A DNA stretch of 20,536 nucleotides from a virus, in IMG/VR virus record IMGVR_UViG_3300042522_000378, positions 1 through 20,536 of that record, one strand, 5' to 3'. Below the pieces are notes generated by a model. The model was not told the DNA's origin and did not search any database. It saw only the letters and a program-made list of their open reading frames with translations. Positions 6,222-13,115 of the stretch are shown here, one piece after another. Every line of letters starts with the position of its first letter. The stretch's first letter is position 1. The translations under genes were made by a program, and so were the position numbers.

Positions 6222-6496
6222 GGGAGCGTAGTCCAACGGCAGAGACAATGGACTTATACAATTTGAGTGCTTAAAGAGAAATCTTTGATGTAGAACCTGT
6301 CAAATTCGGTGGAGGCTTAACTGCTAATACCGAGCCAAGCTTAATAGAAATATTATGAAGGTGTAGAGACTTGACGGCAGGAACCTAAAACGAAAGTTAT
6401 GGTTAAGATAAAGTCCAGACCACAAACAGAAATGGTAGTGAAAACTATAGTGGCAAGAAAATCCATCCAGTGTGAGTTCGATTCTCACCGCTCCTA
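6222..6496 (+). tRNA. tRNA with UAA anticodon, split by group I intron
   Basis: Exons 6222-6255 and 6458-6496. The 7-bp acceptor stem joins GGGAGCG (6222-6228) to CGCTCCT (6489-6495) with G1-U72. The T arm is GTGAG/CTCAC around TTCGATT (6472-6488); the discriminator is A6496 and CCA is not encoded. The anticodon stem ATGGA (6247 or 6248 to 6252) pairs with TCCAT (6462-6466). After splicing the loop is CTTAAAA, giving anticodon UAA, which reads leucine codons UUA/UUG. The variable loop has only 5 nt (CCAGT), so the body is class I, unlike ordinary tRNA-Leu. The D stem is short (GTC/GAC) with GG in the loop. The amino acid is therefore uncertain. Confidence 0.85.
6256..6457 (+). ncRNA. group I intron in tRNA anticodon loop
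   Basis: A 202-nt self-splicing-type intron between U34 and A35. P1: exon ACTT (6252-6255) pairs with GAGT (6265-6268), placing the required U-G pair at the 5' splice site. P2 is AAAGA-GAAA-TCTTT (6273-6286). P3 pairs CTGTCA (6297-6302) with TGACGG (6372-6377). A P4-like helix pairs TCGGT (6306-6310) with ACCGA (6329-6333). P7 pairs GACT (6368-6371) with AGTC (6412-6415). P8 pairs AACC (6382-6385) with GGTT (6401-6404). A GAAA-capped hairpin near the 3' end (6435-6448) fits P9. The intron ends in G6457. The core segments around ACCGAGCCAA and GTGTAGAGACT resemble the IC3 tRNA-Leu introns of cyanobacteria. No homing endonuclease is encoded. Confidence 0.85.
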
Positions 6497-6525
6497 CTTA
6501 ATCCTTTTTAAATGAGTTTACTCTT

Positions 6526-6756
6526 ATGACATTCGACCACTGGATAAATGAAGTTGAAGGATATAGCGTCAGACACGAAAGAGCTATAAGCGACATAAGA
6601 AATTGTGTTGCAAAAGGAAAGACTGACGATATAATCAAATGGTTGATGGCAGCGTATGCTATGGGCCATGAACAAGGTTATGATGTTGGATATTATGATG
6701 CTAATGAAGAATGTCAAGAAAAGTTTGATGAATATCGAATGGGAGATGACTTTTAA
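6526..6756 (+). CDS. small hypothetical protein
   Basis: 76 aa, not recognised. Mostly helical and acidic; the central part, WLMAAYAMGHEQGYDVGYYD, has the GHEQGY-GYYDA pattern seen in small phage proteins of unknown role. The ribosome site is weak (GAG 10 nt upstream). It is the first protein gene after the RNA region and starts a run of small overlapping or abutting ORFs to 9333. Confidence 0.6.
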   Translation: MTFDHWINEVEGYSVRHERAISDIRNCVAKGKTDDIIKWLMAAYAMGHEQGYDVGYYDANEECQEKFDEYRMGDDF

Positions 6757-6759
6757 TTT

Positions 6760-6978
6760 ATGACATATAATCTATACAATCTAACTAAAGAAGAAATTAA
6801 GATAGCAATTATTCAATATATTGTTGAGAACAAAAAGATTTCTACTAGTTCAGAAGTTTCCATAATGGAGAATAAGTATGATATTAGATTCATCGTTGAA
6901 GATACTTATCAGAAGGACAGTTTGACAGGCTTCTATAAGCCTGAATTTAAGGGAGCAGAAATTACTGTCTTAGAATGA
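6760..6978 (+). CDS. small hypothetical protein
   Basis: 72 aa, unknown. An N-terminal helix (LTKEEIKIAIIQYIVENKK) is followed by beta-like segments (KYDIRFIVED, EFKGAEITVLE), giving an alpha-beta fold of unknown function. It starts 3 nt after the preceding stop and its own stop overlaps the next start, so it is translated within the same small-ORF operon. Confidence 0.6.
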   Translation: MTYNLYNLTKEEIKIAIIQYIVENKKISTSSEVSIMENKYDIRFIVEDTYQKDSLTGFYKPEFKGAEITVLE

Positions 6979-7208
6979 ACGGATCTTTTAGTCTACCAAA
7001 AGCCAAGAATGGTTGTGATGTTATTCCAAGACTTGGCGAACTCTTCTTATACCAGTATGATAGCATTGCTGAGTTGTGGGATACAAGAATTGGAGATGGC
7101 AAAACACCAGCAAAAGACCTGCCTCGTTTAGCTAACCATGATATATACGAAAGAGTAGCTAAATTGGAAAGAGAAATAGAACAGCTAAAGAATGATCGAA
7201 GAATATGA
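6975..7208 (+). CDS. small protein with IGDGKT motif and coiled coil
   Basis: 77 aa. ELWDTRIGDGKTPAKDLPRL (about residues 33-52) matches the RIGDG-T-DLP motif found at the N terminus of many phage tail-fibre and receptor-binding proteins. It is followed by a short coiled coil (YERVAKLEREIEQLKN). The protein is far too short for a fibre, so it may be a chaperone, an adaptor or a remnant. It overlaps the previous gene by 4 nt and the next by 17 nt. Family assignment by motif only. Confidence 0.6.
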   Translation: MNGSFSLPKAKNGCDVIPRLGELFLYQYDSIAELWDTRIGDGKTPAKDLPRLANHDIYERVAKLEREIEQLKNDRRI

Positions 7209-7602
7209 AAATTGGGAAGATGGAATAAGAAGGACATTTATAGAACTAGCAACTTATATGGAAAAACACGCTAATCCTCTTGAGAGTATTATTGATTTTG
7301 CTTGGGCTTCTGGGGCTGATCTTTTCTTTGTGCAAAATGCCAAAGATGAATTGAAAAAACTAAAAGAGAAAAATAAAGAATGGGCTGAAGAAGTCTATAG
7401 AGCTAATGAATTTGCTGTTGAACAGACAAACGAATACTTGGAAGTGTCTCAGCAGATGCAGTCTTTAAAAGATTCTCTTGATAAGCCTGTTGCTTGGGCC
7501 AGAATTAATGGTCGTGGTGATTTGTTTGATTTAAGAACTCAAAACAACCCTTATGTTGATCAAAATACTGTAATTCCTCTTTATAGGAAAAATGATGGGT
7601 AA
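7192..7602 (+). CDS. hypothetical protein with coiled coil and PVAW domain
   Basis: 136 aa. N-terminal helices (EDGIRRTFIELATYMEK and SIIDFAWASGADLFF) are followed by a charged coiled coil at about residues 50-92, then KPVAWARINGRGDLFDL and NTVIPLYRK. A PVAW...PLY ending is common in small phage proteins of unknown function. The 17-nt overlap with the previous ORF and 11-nt overlap with the next indicate coupled translation. The start codon lies in the end of the previous gene, next to the purine-rich AACAGCTAAAG. Confidence 0.65.
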   Translation: MIEEYENWEDGIRRTFIELATYMEKHANPLESIIDFAWASGADLFFVQNAKDELKKLKEKNKEWAEEVYRANEFAVEQTNEYLEVSQQMQSLKDSLDKPVAWARINGRGDLFDLRTQNNPYVDQNTVIPLYRKNDG

Positions 7603-7915
7603 TACTCTTTGTAATGGTAGGATTAAGAATAATAATCCCAAATCTCCCATAGAATATTTTTTACTGGTTACTGTAAGAGAATATAGTGATTATGAGGGAG
7701 GTACTTATATAGATGAAATCAGAACATCTGCGGAATTTTTAGAAAAAGAAAAGGATGCTTATGATGACCCCTTTTATCAAATATATGGATCAGTACCAGT
7801 TGATAGTGATGGTCTACCGGGAACTGTTTTTCTTGGAGAGTTTCATTCTATAGATAAGGCAAAAGCTTTTCTATATAATATAACTGGTGAAATTCCTCAA
7901 GTTATCTCTTATTAA
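7592..7915 (+). CDS. hypothetical protein
   Basis: 107 aa from ATG 7592 (ATG 7595 is the next codon and equally possible). Acidic and aromatic, with segments YFLLVTVREYSDYEGG, YIDEIRTSAEFLE and TVFLGEFHSIDKAKAFLY suggesting a compact alpha-beta domain. No family recognised. It overlaps the upstream gene by 11 nt and is followed at once by the kinase-like gene. Confidence 0.65.
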   Translation: MMGNTLCNGRIKNNNPKSPIEYFLLVTVREYSDYEGGTYIDEIRTSAEFLEKEKDAYDDPFYQIYGSVPVDSDGLPGTVFLGEFHSIDKAKAFLYNITGEIPQVISY

Positions 7916-7916
7916 T

Positions 7917-8441
7917 ATGGTAAGTACAAAATATAAAGTTGATTTATCTGACTACTATAGTGAAAACGGTGGTTATTGTACTTTGTTTAAAGTCTCTAAT
8001 GAACCATCTTTAGGATTCAAAGAATTTATTTCTAAGTCTAGAGCATCATACGCCAGACAAATTCAGTCCAAATTAAGTAGTTATGATCTTGCTCCCAAGG
8101 TCTGTTCTGAATTGTGCAAAATGAGGTACGAGCCTTTCTTTCCTCATAAAATAAGTGGTTGGGGATATGTTACTGAACTGGCTAAAGAAAGTAGCGAAAA
8201 AACTAAGCTATGGAAAATACAAGAATTAGTAGAATCTATATATGACAAAACAAAGTTAAAATTTTGGGACTGTCACACAAAAAATATTGGTTATATTATA
8301 AGAGACGGTAAAGCTAAATTGGTTTGCATCGACACGGGTAAAGAAACCTGGGATGGTTATGCTAATTATTTTGGAAATTCTGATCCCGGCCCAAAATGTT
8401 CATATTGTTTAAAATACCAATGTAAGTGTGAAGGAATTTAA
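7917..8441 (+). CDS. small protein-kinase-like protein with Cys-rich tail
   Basis: 174 aa. ATG 7917 is preferred over an in-frame GTG at 7887 because it directly follows the preceding stop. A glycine-rich start (GGYCTLFKV), Lys35 in GFKEF and the helix SKLSSYDLAPKV resemble a kinase N lobe. WDCHTKNIGY (Asp118, His120, Asn123) corresponds to a DxHxxN catalytic loop and LVCIDTG (Asp139) to the metal-binding DxG, as in small phage and aminoglycoside-phosphotransferase-type kinases. It ends in a possible zinc knuckle with Cys161, Cys164, Cys169 and Cys171. At this size it is a minimal kinase or pseudokinase; substrate unknown. Confidence 0.6.
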   Translation: MVSTKYKVDLSDYYSENGGYCTLFKVSNEPSLGFKEFISKSRASYARQIQSKLSSYDLAPKVCSELCKMRYEPFFPHKISGWGYVTELAKESSEKTKLWKIQELVESIYDKTKLKFWDCHTKNIGYIIRDGKAKLVCIDTGKETWDGYANYFGNSDPGPKCSYCLKYQCKCEGI

Positions 8442-8442
8442 A

Positions 8443-8769
8443 ATGCCATATATCAAAGAACAAGATAGAAAAATACTAGATAATCATATAGATAGTTTAA
8501 TTTTTGTATTTAAATGCTCCTTAGAGGGAGAAATTTGCCAACAACAAAACTTGACAGACAATCAAACAATGATGCTTTTAGGTAAAATTAACTATTGTTT
8601 TTCTCGAATATTAGGTGGGATTATGGGAGACATTTCATACTCCAAGATTGCTATGATTACTGGTGTATTAGAGAATATTAAGCAAGAATTTTATCGTCGT
8701 GCAGCAAGCTCATACGAAGATAAGAAGATTATTGAAAATGGAGATATTAAAGAATATAAACGTCTATAA
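8443..8769 (+). CDS. conserved phage protein, MPYIKxxDR family
   Basis: 108 aa. ATG 8443 is chosen because AAGGA lies 6 nt upstream; GTG 8428 is in frame but unsupported. The ending (ENIKQEFYRRAASSYEDKK then IIENGDI) and the start MPYIKEQDRKILD match a widespread family of small proteins in phages and bacteria that I recall as a domain of unknown function (probably DUF6899). The middle part, IDSLIFVFKCSLEGEI, is longer and more divergent than usual. Overlaps the end of the kinase-like gene only through the alternative GTG start. Confidence 0.75.
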   Translation: MPYIKEQDRKILDNHIDSLIFVFKCSLEGEICQQQNLTDNQTMMLLGKINYCFSRILGGIMGDISYSKIAMITGVLENIKQEFYRRAASSYEDKKIIENGDIKEYKRL

Positions 8770-8782
8770 TAGGTAACTACTT

Positions 8783-9082
8783 ATGTCAAGAGATATTGAG
8801 AATATTAACAAAGAGATAATCAAAGCTAATAAAGAGATACATCAAATAGAAGACAATCTTTCAAAAGATATTAGCGAGTTAAAGAAACTTATCAAAAATC
8901 TAGACAAAAAAGTAGATCTTGTTCTTAATAAAATTCAAGAATTTGAAGTTGTTATGGACGCAATTGAATTAATGGAGGAACAAATAGACGAAGAAGAAGA
9001 AGAAGATGAATATAATACAGAATGGAATCCTTATGAAGATGAGGATTTTGATCCAGGCGATTATGATAATGAAGATAACTAA
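8783..9082 (+). CDS. coiled-coil protein with acidic tail
   Basis: 99 aa, unknown function. Residues 1-65 form a long charged coiled coil (DIENINKEIIKANKEIHQIE, then LKKLIKNLDKKVDLVLNKI). The last 30 residues are almost all Glu, Asp, Asn, Tyr and Pro, an acidic disordered tail resembling DNA-mimic or chaperone-type tails. AGGTAAC upstream gives a moderate ribosome site. Its stop shares one base with the start of the next gene, a membrane protein, so the pair may act together. Confidence 0.65.
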   Translation: MSRDIENINKEIIKANKEIHQIEDNLSKDISELKKLIKNLDKKVDLVLNKIQEFEVVMDAIELMEEQIDEEEEEDEYNTEWNPYEDEDFDPGDYDNEDN

Positions 9083-9333
9083 TGGCTAGTTTAGCTCTAC
9101 TAGTAACAATTATTTTTTTATCTGTGCTAATTATAGGGCCAATGAGTTATCTTTTGTCATTATTTGATTGGATGCCAAAGTTTGTTGTATGGATTATGGG
9201 ACTTCTTTGCATACTTGTCGGAGGGATGACATTCACTTTGCCAGTGCCATTTTTAAAAGTTTTGGGTCTGATAGACATAGCTATCGGTTTTAAAATAATC
9301 TCAGACAGACAACAAAAGAAAAGTGATGCTTGA
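9082..9333 (+). CDS. small two-helix membrane protein
   Basis: 83 aa. Start overlaps the preceding stop (TAATG). The N-terminal helix ALLVTIIFLSVLIIGPMSYL and a second hydrophobic block at about 32-70 (VVWIMGLLCILVGGMTF and FLKVLGLIDIAIGF) predict two or three transmembrane segments with a short basic C-terminal tail (RQQKKSDA). No family recognised; size and topology would fit a holin or an inner-membrane accessory protein, but there is no lysis gene next to it. The rIIA promoter begins at its 3' end. Confidence 0.7.
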   Translation: MASLALLVTIIFLSVLIIGPMSYLLSLFDWMPKFVVWIMGLLCILVGGMTFTLPVPFLKVLGLIDIAIGFKIISDRQQKKSDA

Positions 9334-9358
9334 CAAGATGGTTTGCCGATGGTATACT
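9330..9358 (+). promoter_or_regulatory. sigma70-type promoter of rIIA-like gene
   Basis: TTGACA at 9330-9335, 17-nt spacer, TATACT at 9353-9358. The -35 sits in CTTGACAAG (9329-9337), and the spacer contains TTGCCGAT, which recurs in the rIIB promoter. It overlaps the last codons of the upstream membrane-protein gene. Confidence 0.85.
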
Positions 9359-9364
9359 TGAGCC

Positions 9365-9381
9365 ATCACAGGAACGATAAC
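9365..9381 (+). promoter_or_regulatory. shared leader motif at rIIA transcript start
   Basis: ATCACAGGAACGATAAC starts at the predicted +1 and matches the rIIB leader in 13 of 17 positions at the same distance from the -10 box. TGGAGA at 9387-9392 is the ribosome site. Possible initially transcribed or operator element. Confidence 0.5.
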
Positions 9382-9398
9382 ACTTTTGGAGAATACAG

Positions 9399-12083
9399 AT
9401 GAAGTTGGCAGATAGGACGATTGAGACTCACAGCGTTGGAGTTGCAAGCAGGAATCAGTTCAATATTGCTCAGACGAGCAAAATGTTTAAAATCCTTTCA
9501 GACTCTCTTTACTCTGATAAGGTTATGGCTGCGATTCGTGAGCTTTCTACTAATGCTTATGATAGTCATATCTCTGCCGGGAATAAGAATCCCTTTAAGG
9601 TGACTTTGCCTACCGCTGCCAATCCTACCTTCGTAGTCAGAGATTATGGCACTGGTCTTAGTCAGGCCGATATGGAGGACTTGTATACAACTTATGGTGC
9701 GTCCAACAAGAATGATAGTAATGATTTTGTTGGTTGTCTTGGTCTAGGGTCTAAGAGTCCCTTCGCGTATACCAAGAGTTTCACCACGGCATCATATTAC
9801 AACGGTAAGAAGTATACCTATATTGCTGCGATTGACGAGAGCGGAGTGCCTACTCTGAATCTTTTCAATACTTCAGATACGTCTGAGCCTAATGGTCTTG
9901 AAATTAGTTTCGCTGTTAAGCAGCATGATTTCCAAGAGTTTACCGACAAGGCTAAGAGAATCTTCCACTATTTCCGCATGAAACCCATCCTTGAAGGTGG
10001 TATCGGAAATAATCTGCAAGATCATAAGTATAGTAATACCAACATCATCATTAGTGGTGAAGGTTGGAGGGTATGCCGACTTAATAATGATAATAGTTAT
10101 TTCCCTAATGGTTATCATCGAATTGATAGTGGTATCGTAGCTATCATGGGCAATATCGCTTATCCTGTTCAGACCGCACAGATTGTTGGTCAAGAGAAGG
10201 ATGAGATGCCCGATCATATTCAGAAGTGGAATAGGGCTTTCCAGAAAGCAGATATTGATTCTTGGAAGAGTTTCGTTGGAGAGATTCTGAACTCCGGCCT
10301 TTATCTTGAGCTTGATTTTGGTATCGGTGAACTGGAAATGGATGTTAGCCGTGAAGGTTTGCAGTATACTAAAGATGTTATCAAGACACTGCGTAAAAAG
10401 ACTCAAGAAATTTACATGGAGATGAAGGAAGAATTCTCCAAGAAAATTCAAGCTGCCCAAAACAAGGTAGAAGCAATTACTTCATACTATGCTATGAATG
10501 AATTGGCTGGCGGCTGGGGTGTTGGTGCTACTTGGACTGATCCCAAGGGTAAAGATCATCCTATCAACTCTGGCAATGACTTGGAATATAAAATTCCTGC
10601 CGGTAAGAGTCTGTACGTTTTTAATTACAAGACTGCTGGCTATCGTTCTCGCCGCCAAGTTGCTCTGACAGACAGAATCCATCATGAAACTCTTACTGGT
10701 AAAGGTTCCTATTACTGGAATAATCAGAAAAAGAAGGGAACGATGGCTTTCTTTGTCTGCGACGTTGCTAGTGAAGAAAGTGCCAAGAAAATTCTTACAA
10801 GATATTGTAATGCAAACGATTGCTTTGCTTATCTGATGATCGACACTAAGGATCATACAAAAAGCGGAGAAGGTTTTGATCAACTGATCGAAGATGTTGG
10901 GGCTGGAAATCTGCTCAAGGTTTCAGACTATAAACATCTGACACAAAGTTCTGGCCCAAGAAAGTCTTACAATAGAAATTCTAATGGTAGTGTTAGTGAT
11001 CAAGATGTATTCTTTATCCACGGTTATGATAAGGACAGTAAGCAGATTACTAATCCTTATAATGATGCTACTTGTCTCAGAATTCTTTCAGAAGAACAAC
11101 TAGAGGATTTTCTGGAACAGGATGAGATTGTGTATGTTCCTATGCTTCGTTATAAGACTGAGCCTGAGTCTGGTTATCCTGAGATTAATGACATCGCTAT
11201 TACTCTTAGTGATGATAAACTCAAGAGTATAGTCAAGGACTTGGTTGGAGATAGTAAGGTTTATGCTATCAAAACAGCTTTTGCTAAAAAGCTTGAGAAA
11301 GACGGATATAATCTTGTTAACTTCAATGATTTCTTGAAGCGTCAACTTAAAGTTGTTGCTAACAAGCACTTTAAGAATCTTGCTTCTATCAACAAGCTTG
11401 TTGAATATTGCAAGAAAGATTTTGCAACTGAAGAAAAGACTACTGGCGGCTATAGATATTGCCAGTATGGAACAACCGATAAGCAGTTTATGTTTCATGT
11501 TCTGAGTATCTTTGGATTGGATTATGATAAGTTTATTGGCAATAAGACTCTTGTTGATTGCTTGAACAAAACAATGCTAACAGAGTTCTTTGCTAATACT
11601 GTTCATATTCATCCTTTTAATATCACTAAGTTCAGTCAAACAGAATATCTTTCTCATATTTCTAAGCTTATGAAAGAGGCTGGGATTGAAGATGTTGATA
11701 GTAAAGAGATTCGTAATGCTAATTTGGCCTATAACACCTTGACAAACATGATTGTCACTCGTTTGTATTCTGTGACTAATCAAGACAAGGCAGAGGGTTA
11801 TCTCAAGATTATTCGTGGAACTTCTACTGAAGATCTTAAGAGATGGAAAATCTCTGAAATTAGGGAGAAGATTAAGGCTGAAGTAGACAAGAATCCTATG
11901 CTGAAATATATGATGGGAACTCATCAAGTTAGCGGCAATCTGACAGACCTAAAGCCTAGTCAGAATCCTATTCTTGAAGATCGTAGTTCCTATTATGGAA
12001 AGTCTAGCAAGGATTGGATTGAGCAGATGAGTCAGGAGAATATTGACCTTTTTAAGATTCAGTTGAGTAGTTTGATCAAGTAG
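9399..12083 (+). CDS. rIIA: rIIA-like protein with GHKL ATPase domain
   Basis: 894 aa, longer than the 725-aa T4 protein. The N-terminal GHKL ATP-binding fold is clear: AIRELSTNAYDSH (Glu48, Asn52, Asp55; N box), VVRDYGTGLS (Asp82 to Gly86; G1 box) and GCLGLGSKSPFAY (from 112; G2 lid), as in histidine kinases, Hsp90 and T4 rIIA. The rest is a long helical region with no recognised domain. In T4, rIIA and rIIB are membrane-associated, control lysis inhibition and counter RexAB exclusion. GGAGA precedes the ATG. It has its own promoter and a 95-nt gap to rIIB. Function beyond the T4 analogy is inferred. Confidence 0.9.
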   Translation: MKLADRTIETHSVGVASRNQFNIAQTSKMFKILSDSLYSDKVMAAIRELSTNAYDSHISAGNKNPFKVTLPTAANPTFVVRDYGTGLSQADMEDLYTTYGASNKNDSNDFVGCLGLGSKSPFAYTKSFTTASYYNGKKYTYIAAIDESGVPTLNLFNTSDTSEPNGLEISFAVKQHDFQEFTDKAKRIFHYFRMKPILEGGIGNNLQDHKYSNTNIIISGEGWRVCRLNNDNSYFPNGYHRIDSGIVAIMGNIAYPVQTAQIVGQEKDEMPDHIQKWNRAFQKADIDSWKSFVGEILNSGLYLELDFGIGELEMDVSREGLQYTKDVIKTLRKKTQEIYMEMKEEFSKKIQAAQNKVEAITSYYAMNELAGGWGVGATWTDPKGKDHPINSGNDLEYKIPAGKSLYVFNYKTAGYRSRRQVALTDRIHHETLTGKGSYYWNNQKKKGTMAFFVCDVASEESAKKILTRYCNANDCFAYLMIDTKDHTKSGEGFDQLIEDVGAGNLLKVSDYKHLTQSSGPRKSYNRNSNGSVSDQDVFFIHGYDKDSKQITNPYNDATCLRILSEEQLEDFLEQDEIVYVPMLRYKTEPESGYPEINDIAITLSDDKLKSIVKDLVGDSKVYAIKTAFAKKLEKDGYNLVNFNDFLKRQLKVVANKHFKNLASINKLVEYCKKDFATEEKTTGGYRYCQYGTTDKQFMFHVLSIFGLDYDKFIGNKTLVDCLNKTMLTEFFANTVHIHPFNITKFSQTEYLSHISKLMKEAGIEDVDSKEIRNANLAYNTLTNMIVTRLYSVTNQDKAEGYLKIIRGTSTEDLKRWKISEIREKIKAEVDKNPMLKYMMGTHQVSGNLTDLKPSQNPILEDRSSYYGKSSKDWIEQMSQENIDLFKIQLSSLIK

Positions 12084-12104
12084 TCAGGAATTTCTCAAGA
12101 CCCC

Positions 12105-12132
12105 TTGACAAGCTTGCCGATTAGTGTAAAAT
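12105..12132 (+). promoter_or_regulatory. sigma70-type promoter of rIIB-like gene
   Basis: TTGACA at 12105-12110, 16-nt spacer, TAAAAT at 12127-12132, preceded by GTG. The -35 lies in CTTGACAAG (12104-12112), and the spacer contains TTGCCGAT as in the rIIA promoter. Confidence 0.85.
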
Positions 12133-12138
12133 GACAGT

Positions 12139-12155
12139 ATCACAGGTATCGTAAC
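12139..12155 (+). promoter_or_regulatory. shared leader motif at rIIB transcript start
   Basis: ATCACAGGTATCGTAAC begins 12 nt after the start of the -10 box, exactly as in the rIIA leader. AGGAG at 12165-12170 is the ribosome site for ATG 12179. Confidence 0.5.
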
Positions 12156-12178
12156 TAAAAGTATTAGGAGTTTGGATT

Positions 12179-13048
12179 ATGGCTGTTCCGTTTATGTTTG
12201 TGGATGGTAATTTGACGCTGGTTCTTAACAACCAGAGTTATCAGGTGTTGCCGGATCATATCAACTATAAGTTGATTCTGGAAAGACTTCCTACTGCTAC
12301 GGCAGAGGAACTCTTGGAAGTTGTTGATGTTCAAAAGGCTGTTGCTACTTTTAGCGATGGTCTTGTGGAGATCAAGAACGGTCAGGTTCTCTACGAGGGT
12401 GAGGAAGTTCATGGTAGTATTAGTAAGCGTATTCTGGAGTTTATGAGCAAGGGATTGCCGTTTCAGCCCCTTGTTAATTTCCTGAATAATCTCATGGAAA
12501 ATCCAAGTATGCAGAGTCAGAAGGAACTGTATGATTTCTTGGAACATGAGAATTTGGCTGTAACTTCCGATGGATATTTTTTGGCCTATAAAGCTGTTCG
12601 TTCAGATTTTAAGGATAAGTATCGTGGTGTTTTCGACAATAGTGTTGGTAAGGTTTGCGAAATGACACGATCTAAAGTTGATGACGATAGAGGTAGGGGT
12701 TGTTCAAATGGACTTCATGCCGGGGCTTTAAACTATGTTGCTGGGTATGGTAGTCTTGAGAATGGAGATCGAATTGTGATCGTCAAGATTAACCCGAAAG
12801 ATGTAGTCAGTGTCCCAAGTGATTGCAATTATGAAAAACTTCGTACTTGTCGATATGAAGTTGTTGCTGAATATGCAGGAGAATTACTTAAGCCTCTGTA
12901 TTCGGAAAATTTTAGCTATGATGATAATGATGACGAAGATAATGATGATCACTTGACCGATGAAGATTATTGGTCTCAATTTGACGATTCTGACGAAGAT
13001 GATTATGAGGACGATTTTGACGATGAAGAGGATGAGGATAATTTCTAA
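12179..13048 (+). CDS. rIIB: rIIB-like protein with acidic tail
   Basis: 289 aa. Similar to T4 rIIB in overall plan: an N-terminal part with FVDGNLTLVLNNQSYQVLP, then ILEFMSKGLPFQPLVNFLNN and a domain with ENLAVTSDGYFLAYKAVRSD, RGCSNGLHAGALNYV, RIVIVKINPKDVVSVP and CRYEVVAEY. This segment, including GLHAG, is conserved in phage rIIB proteins and resembles a small beta domain. The last 45 residues are nearly all Asp and Glu with Tyr, an acidic tail I do not recall in T4. Expected to act with rIIA. AGGAG supports the start; promoter and leader match those of rIIA. Confidence 0.88.
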   Translation: MAVPFMFVDGNLTLVLNNQSYQVLPDHINYKLILERLPTATAEELLEVVDVQKAVATFSDGLVEIKNGQVLYEGEEVHGSISKRILEFMSKGLPFQPLVNFLNNLMENPSMQSQKELYDFLEHENLAVTSDGYFLAYKAVRSDFKDKYRGVFDNSVGKVCEMTRSKVDDDRGRGCSNGLHAGALNYVAGYGSLENGDRIVIVKINPKDVVSVPSDCNYEKLRTCRYEVVAEYAGELLKPLYSENFSYDDNDDEDNDDHLTDEDYWSQFDDSDEDDYEDDFDDEEDEDNF

Positions 13049-13061
13049 AAAATAAATCATG

Positions 13062-13112
13062 CCCTCGGAGTTTGAAAGGTGTATTAAAAGGTATACTTTC
13101 ATTCTCCGGGGG
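13062..13112 (+). promoter_or_regulatory. hairpin masking the HNH ribosome site
   Basis: CCCTCGGAG (13062-13070) pairs with CTCCGGGGG (13104-13112), 9 bp. Inside, GAAAG plus TGTA (13074-13083) pairs with TATACTTTC (13092-13100) with one bulged G. The 3' arm contains the G-rich site 4 nt before the ATG at 13116. The loop holds the -10-like boxes TATTAA (13082-13087) and TATACT (13092-13097), so a transcript starting there would lack the masking arm. Confidence 0.6.
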
Positions 13113-13115
13113 TTT

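Noticed and set aside
6922-6950. TTGACA within the 6760 gene followed by AT-rich DNA
   Set aside because: No matching -10 at 16-18 nt and no gene start at a sensible distance; likely coding coincidence, as are TTGACA matches at about 455, 3355 and 8549.
9873-11927. Several minus-strand frames of 116-195 codons under rIIA
   Set aside because: They are shadows of a well-supported GHKL/rIIA gene and show no motifs or ribosome sites.
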